A DNA stretch of 64,000 nt from Longispora sp047121295 (GTDB taxonomy: Bacteria > Actinomycetota > Actinomycetes > Mycobacteriales > Micromonosporaceae), in contig NZ_CP139447.1 in assembly GCF_047121295.1 (NCBI RefSeq), forward strand, positions 2,480,001 to 2,544,000, in the 5' to 3' direction. Shown in pieces: positions 24,934 through 32,212 of this stretch. The notes beneath the pieces were generated by a model that searched no databases, was not told where the DNA came from, and saw nothing but the letters and a program-made list of their open reading frames with translations. Positions within the stretch are counted from its first letter, which is position 1. Every line of letters starts with the position of its first letter. A program made the position numbers and the translations under genes.

Positions 24934-27171
24934 TCAGTGCGACCAGGCCAGGTAGCGCGGATCCTCCGCGAGATCCTGGATCGGGTCGAAGTCGGGGCTG
25001 GCCCCGAGCGCCTGTCGCACCACCCGCCACGCGTCGGCGTCCCGACCGAGGGCGAGCAGTACCCGGGCGTGCGTGTCGCGGACATAGGTGTGCTCGGCGC
25101 CGTCCACGCACACCGCGCCCTGTTCGATCAGCTCCAGGGCGCGGTCGAGGTCCGCCCGCGTGCGGTCGGGGGCGTGCAGCAGCTCCCAGGCGAGGTAGTT
25201 CGTCGCGTACCGGACGACCTCCCGGTGGAACTGGCCCTCGTCGGTGAAGTGGTGGACGCGCCAGTTCGGCGGCAGGAGCCGCATGCACTCCTCGGCCACG
25301 GGGACGCCGGCGAGCCGGTGGCGGGTGCGCTCCTCCTCGGAGCCGGCGGTGCCGTAGCCGACCTGGGCGTGCACCCACATCCTGCCGTAGTGGGCGTAGT
25401 GCAGGTCGTGGTCGGAGCCGGTGCCGCCGGTGATCACCGCGTCGTAGGCGGCCACGGCGTCGTTCCACCGTTGGCTGTCGCGGAGCGCGTTGGCCTCCCG
25501 GATCGCGGCGGCCGCCGCCCGGGTGTCCTCGGACAGGCCGCGCTGGGACCGCAGGTCGATCCGGGCGGTCGGGTGCGCGGCGGCGATCCGGTCGCGGACG
25601 TCCCGGGGAAGTCGGTTGTCGGTGAGGTCGACCGTCGCCAGCTCGGGCAGCGTGTCGAATTCGGCCGGCAGGTCGCCGAGCCCGTTGAAGGACAGGTCGA
25701 CCGTGCGCAGCCGGCGGAACGTGCCGATCCCGACGAGGTCCTCGGGCCCGAGCTCGTCCCACCGGTCGATCCGCAGCTCCTCCAGCGCGGTCAGCGCCAT
25801 GCCGAACAGCTGCCGCAACAGCGTGTGCGCGGGTACGGACACCGCGCGGCCGCCGAGGCCGAGGACCCGCAGGGCGGGCAGGCGTCCGAGGTCCGGGAGC
25901 GGGTCGCGCACCAGGCCGAGGCTGTTGCCGAGGTCGAGTTCCTCGAGCCGGGTCAGCCGGAGCAGGCTGTCGGGGATGGTCTCGAAGGGGTTGCCGCTCA
26001 GGTCGAGGCGGCGCAGGTTCGGGAACGTGGTGACGGCCTCGGGGAAGCTCCCGCTGCCGCCGCCGGCCATGGAGACCTCCTCCAGGCCGGGCAGGCCGTG
26101 CGCGGCCCGCGGGAACACGACATCGGTCCGGTCGGCGACCAGGCGGCGCAGTCCGACCAGGCCGCCGAAGGTGTCCGGCAGGACGAGGGGCCCCGCCTGG
26201 TCCGACAGCCGGGAGATGTCCAGTTCCTCCAGCGCGCCGAGCCGGCCGACGGCCGCCGGCAGGGTGAACGCGGCCTCGTTGCCGGCGACCCGCAGCACCC
26301 GCAGCGCGGCCAGGTCGCCGATCGAGTCGGGGAGCGCGGTCAGCCCGCAGTCGCGCACCGACAGGCGCTCCAGCCGGGTCAGGGTCCCCAGCCCCTCGGG
26401 CAGCTCGCCGAGCGGGTTGCCGTCGAGGACCAGGGTGCGCAGCCACGGCATCCCGAGCACGTCGGCGGGGAACTCCCTGAGCTTGCGCCCGGACAGGTGG
26501 AGGTGCTCGGACCGGTTCGCGCGGGCGCGGGCCACGTGGTCGAGCGCCGCCTCGGACGCCGTACGGGCTCCCGGTCGCAGCACGGGCAGCCCGGCGCGCA
26601 GCCGGTCCAGGAACTCCGGAATGCGCAGCTCGTTGTACTCCAGGTCGACGACCTCGGGCACGAAGGCGTCGGCGATGCCCTGCCCGGCGAAGTCGGCGTG
26701 CGCGGCGTCGCCGTGGGTGTCCACCCAGCGCGCGCCGGGGGCGTGCACGTCCATCAGGTGCTCGTGCTCGACCACCCAGGGGGTGTCCACGGTCCCGGTC
26801 CGCAGGGTGCCGTCGTTGTGGTAGCCGTGGACCAGGTAGGTGAAGGTGCCGTCGTGGACGCGCACCTCCGCGTCGCCGGCCTCCAGCGTCTCGGCCCGGG
26901 TGCGACCGCCGACGTAGAGCCCGGGCATGCTCTCGCGCAGCGCGACCGGGCCGTGGACCGTCAGGTCGCCGGTCACCACGATCATCTCGAGGAAGTCCTG
27001 CCCGGCGCGCAGTTCGTCGACGGCGGTCAGGAAGTCCCCGTCGAGGGTGAGATCGCCGTCGAAGAGCAGCGTGAGGCCGTAGCCGCCCCCGAGCGAGGCC
27101 GTCAACGCGCCGCCCAGGCGGGCGTCGGCTGTGGCGTAGGACACGTACTCGGGGGTGGCCGACGTCGACAT
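24934..27171 (-). CDS. Large leucine-rich-repeat protein with polymer-forming-like N-terminus and TPR-like C-terminus
   Basis: A 745-aa cytoplasmic protein. Residues 1-200 are beta-rich with repeated short strands (LFDGDLTLDGDFL, VVTGDLTVHGPVALRES), like a right-handed beta-helix or bactofilin-type module. About 230-530 hold ten or more leucine-rich repeats (LRTLVLDGNPLGELPEGLG, LRRLDLSGNPFETIPDSL, LRTVDLSFNGLGDLPAEF). The last 180 residues are alpha-helical TPR-like (NDAVAAYDAVITG, DADAWRVVRQALG). No signal peptide. It looks like a protein-interaction scaffold. It is divergent from a flavin monooxygenase across 117 bp. Function unknown. Confidence 0.85.
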   Translation of the reverse strand: MSTSATPEYVSYATADARLGGALTASLGGGYGLTLLFDGDLTLDGDFLTAVDELRAGQDFLEMIVVTGDLTVHGPVALRESMPGLYVGGRTRAETLEAGDAEVRVHDGTFTYLVHGYHNDGTLRTGTVDTPWVVEHEHLMDVHAPGARWVDTHGDAAHADFAGQGIADAFVPEVVDLEYNELRIPEFLDRLRAGLPVLRPGARTASEAALDHVARARANRSEHLHLSGRKLREFPADVLGMPWLRTLVLDGNPLGELPEGLGTLTRLERLSVRDCGLTALPDSIGDLAALRVLRVAGNEAAFTLPAAVGRLGALEELDISRLSDQAGPLVLPDTFGGLVGLRRLVADRTDVVFPRAAHGLPGLEEVSMAGGGSGSFPEAVTTFPNLRRLDLSGNPFETIPDSLLRLTRLEELDLGNSLGLVRDPLPDLGRLPALRVLGLGGRAVSVPAHTLLRQLFGMALTALEELRIDRWDELGPEDLVGIGTFRRLRTVDLSFNGLGDLPAEFDTLPELATVDLTDNRLPRDVRDRIAAAHPTARIDLRSQRGLSEDTRAAAAAIREANALRDSQRWNDAVAAYDAVITGGTGSDHDLHYAHYGRMWVHAQVGYGTAGSEEERTRHRLAGVPVAEECMRLLPPNWRVHHFTDEGQFHREVVRYATNYLAWELLHAPDRTRADLDRALELIEQGAVCVDGAEHTYVRDTHARVLLALGRDADAWRVVRQALGASPDFDPIQDLAEDPRYLAWSH

Positions 27172-27193
27172 GCGGATGATCTTAGGGGTACCT

Positions 27194-27206
27194 GTCCAGA
27201 GTGGAC
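27194..27206. promoter_or_regulatory. Hyphenated palindrome in the LRR/monooxygenase divergent promoter region
   Basis: GTCCA-GAG-TGGAC, 22 bp before the LRR start. The same GTCCA-N3-TGGAC form occurs at 49790-49802. Possible regulator site; no known regulator assigned. Confidence 0.3.
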
Positions 27207-27288
27207 TGTCGAGAGGGCTGGCACCCGACGTGACCGGGCCCACCCGGCGGACGGGAACGGCCCGCCCGCCGCCCGCGTTGACCGGGAT

Positions 27289-28359
27289 GTGAGCAATCGC
27301 GAGGTGCGGGTGGTCGTGATCGGGGCGGGGCAGGCGGGCCTGTCGGCCGCGTACCACCTGGGTCGGTTCGGTCTGAAGCCCTTCGAGGAGCTGGTGGTCC
27401 TCGACCGCAACGCCCGTCCGGGCGGCGCGTGGCAGCACCGCTGGGACACCCTGACCATGCACGACGTGCACGGCATCGCCAACCTGCCCGGCGTCGCCGT
27501 CCCCGGGGCCGACGACGGCGCCCGGGCCAACGTGGCGATCCCCGAGTACTTCACCGACTACGAGACCCGGATGGCGCTGCCGGTGCTGCGCCCGGTCGGG
27601 GGCAGGTCCGTCCGCGACCTCGACGGCACCCGGCTCGCCGTGGAGACCGACGCCGGCACGTGGTCGGCCGGCGCCGTCGTCAACGCGACCGGGACCTGGG
27701 ACAGACCCTTCATTCCCTGGTACCCGGGCGCGGACCTCTTCGGGGGCCGCCAGCTGCACACCGCCGACTACCGGGGCCCGGCCGGGTTCGCCGGCCAGCA
27801 CGTCGTCGTGGTCGGCGGCGGGCACTCCGCCGTGCAGATCCTCGCCGAGCTCTCCGCGTACGCCACCACCACCTGGGTCACCCGCCGCCCGCCGCGGTGG
27901 CGTACCGGGGAGGAGTTCGGGCCCGAGCAGGGACGGGCCGCCGTCGCGCTGGTCGCCGAGCGGGTCAGCGCCGGCCTCCCACCGCAGAGCGTGGTCAGCG
28001 TCACCGGGCTGCACCTGCGGGACCAGGAGCGCGCCGCGGCGGCCCGGGGCGTGTACGAACGCGAGCCGATGTTCGCCGCCCTCACCCCGGACGGTGTCCG
28101 CTGGGCCGACGGGCGGACCGTGCGGGCCGACGCGATCCTGTGGGCCACCGGCTTCCGGCCGGACATCGCGCACCTCGCGCCGCTGCGTCTGCGGGAGCGC
28201 TCCGGCGGCATCCGGCTCGACGGCACCCGCGCGGTCCGCGACCCCCGCGTCCACCTGGTCGGCTACGGCCCCTCGGCCAGCACCATCGGCGCGAACCGGG
28301 CGGGCCGGGCCGCCGCGCGGGAGATCCGCGACCTGCTCCTCGCGCCGGTCGCCGGCTGA
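27289..28359 (+). CDS. Flavin-containing monooxygenase / FAD-NAD(P) oxidoreductase
   Basis: A 356-aa enzyme with two Rossmann motifs: FAD-binding VVVIGAGQAGLSAAYHLG at the start and NAD(P)-binding HVVVVGGGHSAVQIL near residue 170. It also has PGGAWQHRWDTL and a C-terminal ILWATGFRPD block typical of FMO and thioredoxin-reductase-like oxidases. It may oxygenate N, S or ketone groups; substrate unknown. The GTG was chosen to include the full first strand; a GTG five codons later is also possible, and neither has a strong ribosome site. Convergent with the GH5 gene only 16 bp away. Confidence 0.85.
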   Translation: MSNREVRVVVIGAGQAGLSAAYHLGRFGLKPFEELVVLDRNARPGGAWQHRWDTLTMHDVHGIANLPGVAVPGADDGARANVAIPEYFTDYETRMALPVLRPVGGRSVRDLDGTRLAVETDAGTWSAGAVVNATGTWDRPFIPWYPGADLFGGRQLHTADYRGPAGFAGQHVVVVGGGHSAVQILAELSAYATTTWVTRRPPRWRTGEEFGPEQGRAAVALVAERVSAGLPPQSVVSVTGLHLRDQERAAAARGVYEREPMFAALTPDGVRWADGRTVRADAILWATGFRPDIAHLAPLRLRERSGGIRLDGTRAVRDPRVHLVGYGPSASTIGANRAGRAAAREIRDLLLAPVAG

Positions 28360-28375
28360 GGCGGGGCCCGCGGGG

Positions 28376-29569
28376 TCAGTCGGGCGGTTGCGCGGCCAGC
28401 CGGGCCCGGATCAGCCGCCCCCAGAGCGGCGTCGCGGCGCCCGACCAGTTCGAGACCAGGGCCCAGCAGTCCGGCCACGGGTTCCACGTCCATGCCGTGT
28501 AGCTCGCCCCGTGCCGGTCCGCCCAGTCCAGGACGGCGGAGTCGAAGCCGGTCTTCCCCAGCGCCGACACCGGGCAGCCCTTGTCGATGTCGGCGATGGT
28601 CAGGTCCGGGCCGATCTCCCCGATGAACAGCGGCACCCGCGTGGCCACCGCCGCCAGCACCTTGTCGTAGCACGAGCGGCTGGAGCAGTGGGTGTTGAAC
28701 GAGTAGGCGTGGAAGGACGCCGCGAGGTTGTTCGCGGTGTCGACCGGCCGGTACTCCAGCCACCGGTCCAGCACCTCGGCCCAGAAGATGCCCCCGGCCA
28801 GCACGATGTTGTGCGCCCCGACGCCCCGGATCGCGGCGATGAGTTCGTTCATGCCCGCCGCGGTGTACTTTCCGCCCCCGTTCGTCGAGGTCAGCGTGCA
28901 GCCGCCCTCGCGCCAGCACTTCCACGCGCGCCAGGTGTCCGGTTCGGCGTAGGGGTAGGGCTCGTTGAACAGGTCGAAGACCACGGAGTGGAAGTCCCTG
29001 AACACCGTGGCGACCTGGCGCCAGAACTTCGGGCTGTGGTCGCGGTCGGGCAGCTGCTCCTGACTCAGTGAGACCGCCTTGCCCGGGGCGCTGCGGTGCA
29101 GGTCCAGCACGGCGACGAAGCCGTGTTCGTTGAGCGACCGGACGTAGCCGACGATGGCCTGGCGGTACGCCTTGCCGCCCATGGCCTTCGGGACTCCCAG
29201 CCCCAGCCAGCACTGCTCGTTCAACGGAACCCGGACCGCGTTCGCACCCTCCCAGCCCGCCATCGCCGCGACGACCGACGCGACGTCCGTACCGTCGGGC
29301 ATGTCGAAGATCCCGTTGCCCTCCACGCACGCGTACTCGGTGCCGGACTGGTTGAAGCCACGCAACCGCACGACGTCACCGTTGGCGTTGAGGATCTCGT
29401 TCCCGGCCACGGTCAGTCGGTCGATCGCGCGATCGACCACCGGCGGCTCCGCGCTGGCCACCCCGGCCAGGGCCTGGTCCTGGACCGGGCTCAGGCAGGA
29501 GAAGGACAGCAGGAACGCCACGCCCAGCGTCAAGGGGATCCTGGTCCGGCCGCGATATCCGTCCCACAT
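28376..29569 (-). CDS. Secreted GH5-type glycoside hydrolase (cellulase family)
   Basis: A 397-aa exported glycosidase: signal peptide (RTRIPLTLGVAFLLSFSCLS), then a TIM-barrel. The acid/base glutamate is in VFDLFNEPY (E203) and the nucleophile in LFIGEIGPD (E318). VRLRGFNQSGTEY is the usual GH5 opening. The chosen ATG has GGGAG 6 nt upstream; a longer frame with an earlier start lacks a good site. Likely cuts beta-glucan, mannan or a related polymer. The ribosome site overlaps TGGGAGCG, half of a CebR-type operator, but the other half is missing. Confidence 0.88.
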   Translation of the reverse strand: MWDGYRGRTRIPLTLGVAFLLSFSCLSPVQDQALAGVASAEPPVVDRAIDRLTVAGNEILNANGDVVRLRGFNQSGTEYACVEGNGIFDMPDGTDVASVVAAMAGWEGANAVRVPLNEQCWLGLGVPKAMGGKAYRQAIVGYVRSLNEHGFVAVLDLHRSAPGKAVSLSQEQLPDRDHSPKFWRQVATVFRDFHSVVFDLFNEPYPYAEPDTWRAWKCWREGGCTLTSTNGGGKYTAAGMNELIAAIRGVGAHNIVLAGGIFWAEVLDRWLEYRPVDTANNLAASFHAYSFNTHCSSRSCYDKVLAAVATRVPLFIGEIGPDLTIADIDKGCPVSALGKTGFDSAVLDWADRHGASYTAWTWNPWPDCWALVSNWSGAATPLWGRLIRARLAAQPPD

Positions 29570-29868
29570 GCGCCGCTCCCACGAGTCATCGCGCCCAAGG
29601 GTGCGCTTCGTGTATCTAGATATCACCATATGAGTAGATTTGCCGCCGCACGACCGGCCCTTGGACGAGATGGCCTACGTCAGGTGCTGGAGGCCGCCGG
29701 TCCCATCCGATAAACGCCATAAGCCGCTGAGTTTCCGAGATTTGACGTAGCCGGGACACGTCTATTGATGGTCGTCCCCGGAGTCTCCAGCGCGCACGAT
29801 GAGGTTGCCGGGCGCCCGGGCGGCAGACGCCGCCAGGCGGCGCGCGCGGTGACTGCGGGAGGTGGGTA
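29570..29868. other. Divergent promoter region of the GH5 and deacetylase genes
   Basis: About 300 bp with no convincing gene. It holds the perfect palindrome TATCTAGATA (29613-29622) and CATATG nearby in a short AT-rich patch. TTGACG with TATTGA 15 bp downstream (29742-29768) is a weak housekeeping-type promoter candidate for the deacetylase. Confidence 0.4.
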
Positions 29869-32010
29869 ATGTCCACGTCTGGTTCGTCCCTGCGGGGACA
29901 GGCTCTGGCCGCCTGCGCCATCGTGTGCCTCGCGGCCGCCTCGGCGATCAGCGCTTCTGGTGTGGCCAGCGCCGCGCCACCACCGACCGTGGTGTCCCTG
30001 ACGTTCGACAACACCACGGCCAGCCAGTACACGGTGGGCTTCCAGCGCGCGTTGCAGCCGCACGGCGTCGGCGCCACCTTCTTCGTCAACAGCGGTCTGG
30101 TGGGCGCGTCCCCGAACCAGATGTCCTGGAGCCAACTGGCCGCCCTCGCCGCGAACGGCAGCGAGATCGGCGGCAAGACCGTCGACGGCTCCATCGCGGT
30201 GTCCGGCACGGACAACCACCAGGCGAAGGTCGACGAGGTCTGCAACGACCGCCAGGCCCTCCTCCAACACGGCCTGAATCCCATCAGCTTCGCCTATCCG
30301 TTCGGCGCCTGGGACGGTCCCGCGCAGGACATCGTCCGGAACTGCGGCTACGGCACCGGTCGGGCCGGCGGCGGCCTGTCGCCCACCGGACCGCAGTACG
30401 CCGAGACGCTCCCGCCCCGGGACTGGTTCGGCACCTACGCCTACGCACCCAGCGGCCAGGCCACCCTCGCCGACCTCCAGGGCCTGGTGACCGGGGCGGC
30501 CGCCGGAGGTGGCGGCTGGAGCCAGGTCGTCGTCCAGAGCGTCTGCTCGCAGCAGTTCGACCCGGCGAACTACGCGGCGTGCACCTCGACCTGGGGCTGG
30601 ATGGAACTGGACGTGCTCAACGCCTTCCTCGACTGGATCCAGCAGGCCGGTCAGCCCGGCGGGGCGCCGGACGGGGCAGTACTGCGGACCGTCGGTGCCG
30701 CCGCGATCTCGGCGGACACCCTGCCGCCCACCACGTCCATCGCCTGCAACGGCACCGCCTGCGCCGGTGCCGCGTACACCAGCACCGTCTACGTCTCGCT
30801 CCTGGCGACGGACACCGGTGCCGGCGTCGCCGAGACGCACTACACCCTGGACGGCACCGAGCCCACCCTGTCCAGTTCCCGGTACACGGCGCCGTTCCCG
30901 CTGACCGCGACGACGACCGTGCGGTACCGGTCCTGGGACACCGCCGGGCATGCCGAGGATCCCCGATCGCAGGCGATCCAGCTGAACCTGGCCCCCGACT
31001 CCACACCCCCGACCGCCACGGTCACCTGCAACGGGGCCGCGTGCGCGAGCACGGCGTACACCGCCGTGGTCACCGTCGCGCTCGCCGCGACGGACAACAG
31101 CGGCGGCTGGGGCGTGAACAAGATCTACTACACCACGAACGGCTCGACGCCGACCACGTCCAGCACCGTCTACACCGGCCCGTTCACCATCGCGCAGAAC
31201 GCCACCGTCGGATACTTCGCCACCGACCTGGCGGGCAACGCCGGTGCGCCGAGATCCCAGGTGTTGAAGTTCCAGACGATCGTGACGCTCACCTTCGACG
31301 ACGGCATCACGAACCAGTACACCCTGGCCTACCAGCGGGCCCTGCGGCCCCGCAACATGCACGCGACGTTCTACATCAACTCCGGACAGATGGGTCCGGC
31401 GTGGGGATCGATGACCTGGGCCCAGCTCACCACGGTCGCCCTGTCCGGCAACGAGGTCGGTGGGCACACGGTCGACCATGTCAACCTCACCACCATCAGC
31501 CAGCAGGCCGCGATCAACGAGGTGTGCAATGACCGCAAGACCCTCGTGAGCCGTGGCTTCAATCCGAGCACGTTCGCCTTCCCGGAGGGCGCCTACAACG
31601 CCGCACTGCAGCAGATCGTCCGGGACTGCGGCTACGGCAACGCCCGCGCGGCCGGTGGCCTGGACGTCGCCGGCACCGGGGCCGGACCGGTGCGCGCCGA
31701 GTCCCTGCCGCCGAAGGACAAGCTCGCGCTCCGCACCGTGTACGACCAGGGCCCCGGGGCGATCCAGCTGGCCTTCCTCCAGGCGTCGGTGGTCGCCGCC
31801 ACGCAGAACGGCGGCGGGTGGACGCCGTTCATCTTCCACCAGGTCTGTTCCCAGCAGTACGACCCGGCCAACTACCCGAACTGCAACAACTACGGGACGG
31901 TCGAGCTCACCGTGCTGACCGGTTTCCTCGACTGGCTCAAGAACGCGGGGCAGCCGGGCGGGGCGCCGGCGGGCACCGTGGTGAGGACGGTCAAGGAGGC
32001 GCTGGCCTGA
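29869..32010 (+). CDS. Secreted tandem polysaccharide deacetylase (NodB-CHB_HEX-CHB_HEX-NodB), first domain degenerate
   Basis: A 713-aa exported protein: signal peptide (QALAACAIVCLAAASAI), NodB-like domain 1 (about 40-285), two chitobiase-C-like beta modules (YTLDGTEPTLSSSRY and YTTNGSTPTTSSTVY), and NodB-like domain 2 (about 470-713). Domain 2 keeps TFDDG (D477, D478) and HTVDH (H533, H537), the metal site of family 4 carbohydrate esterases. In domain 1 these read TFDN (N48) and KTVDG (K103, G107), so metal binding should be lost. The two domains are clearly repeats of each other (VCNDR, VCSQQ, LDWI/LDWL, AGQPGGAP). It probably removes acetyl groups from chitin, xylan or peptidoglycan. GGGAGGTGGG precedes the ATG. 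Confidence 0.93.
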   Translation: MSTSGSSLRGQALAACAIVCLAAASAISASGVASAAPPPTVVSLTFDNTTASQYTVGFQRALQPHGVGATFFVNSGLVGASPNQMSWSQLAALAANGSEIGGKTVDGSIAVSGTDNHQAKVDEVCNDRQALLQHGLNPISFAYPFGAWDGPAQDIVRNCGYGTGRAGGGLSPTGPQYAETLPPRDWFGTYAYAPSGQATLADLQGLVTGAAAGGGGWSQVVVQSVCSQQFDPANYAACTSTWGWMELDVLNAFLDWIQQAGQPGGAPDGAVLRTVGAAAISADTLPPTTSIACNGTACAGAAYTSTVYVSLLATDTGAGVAETHYTLDGTEPTLSSSRYTAPFPLTATTTVRYRSWDTAGHAEDPRSQAIQLNLAPDSTPPTATVTCNGAACASTAYTAVVTVALAATDNSGGWGVNKIYYTTNGSTPTTSSTVYTGPFTIAQNATVGYFATDLAGNAGAPRSQVLKFQTIVTLTFDDGITNQYTLAYQRALRPRNMHATFYINSGQMGPAWGSMTWAQLTTVALSGNEVGGHTVDHVNLTTISQQAAINEVCNDRKTLVSRGFNPSTFAFPEGAYNAALQQIVRDCGYGNARAAGGLDVAGTGAGPVRAESLPPKDKLALRTVYDQGPGAIQLAFLQASVVAATQNGGGWTPFIFHQVCSQQYDPANYPNCNNYGTVELTVLTGFLDWLKNAGQPGGAPAGTVVRTVKEALA

Positions 32011-32014
32011 GACC

Positions 32015-32061
32015 GTACCGACAGTGGCGGCCCGCCCGGTGCGGGCCGCCACCGTCGGTAC
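32015..32061 (+). terminator. Long hairpin terminator after the tandem deacetylase
   Basis: GTACCGAC, one mismatch, GTGGCGGCCCGC, 5-nt loop, and the complementary arm; 20 paired bases around a single A-C mismatch, 4 nt after the stop. Confidence 0.88.
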
Positions 32062-32212
32062 CGAGCACAGCCGAACTCGGATGCGCGCCGCGCCCCGGGC
32101 GGCGTATAGTCCCGGCTCGGGGCGGCTCCTGGGTGTGCTTCCTTCTCTCCTTTTTCACAAGATCTAGCGCACCCGATCTCCGCCCCACCTTCTTTTCCGG
32201 TACGGGGGCGAC

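Noticed and set aside
24937..28359. A single 1140-codon rightward frame running through the LRR gene into the monooxygenase
   Set aside because: Its first two thirds are the mirror of the leftward LRR gene (Gly/Arg/Ala/Pro-rich, no motifs). Only the part from 27289 onward has flavoprotein motifs.
29574..29581. CebR (cellulose regulator) operator before the GH5 gene
   Set aside because: Only the half-site TGGGAGCG is present and it coincides with the ribosome binding site; the second half is missing.
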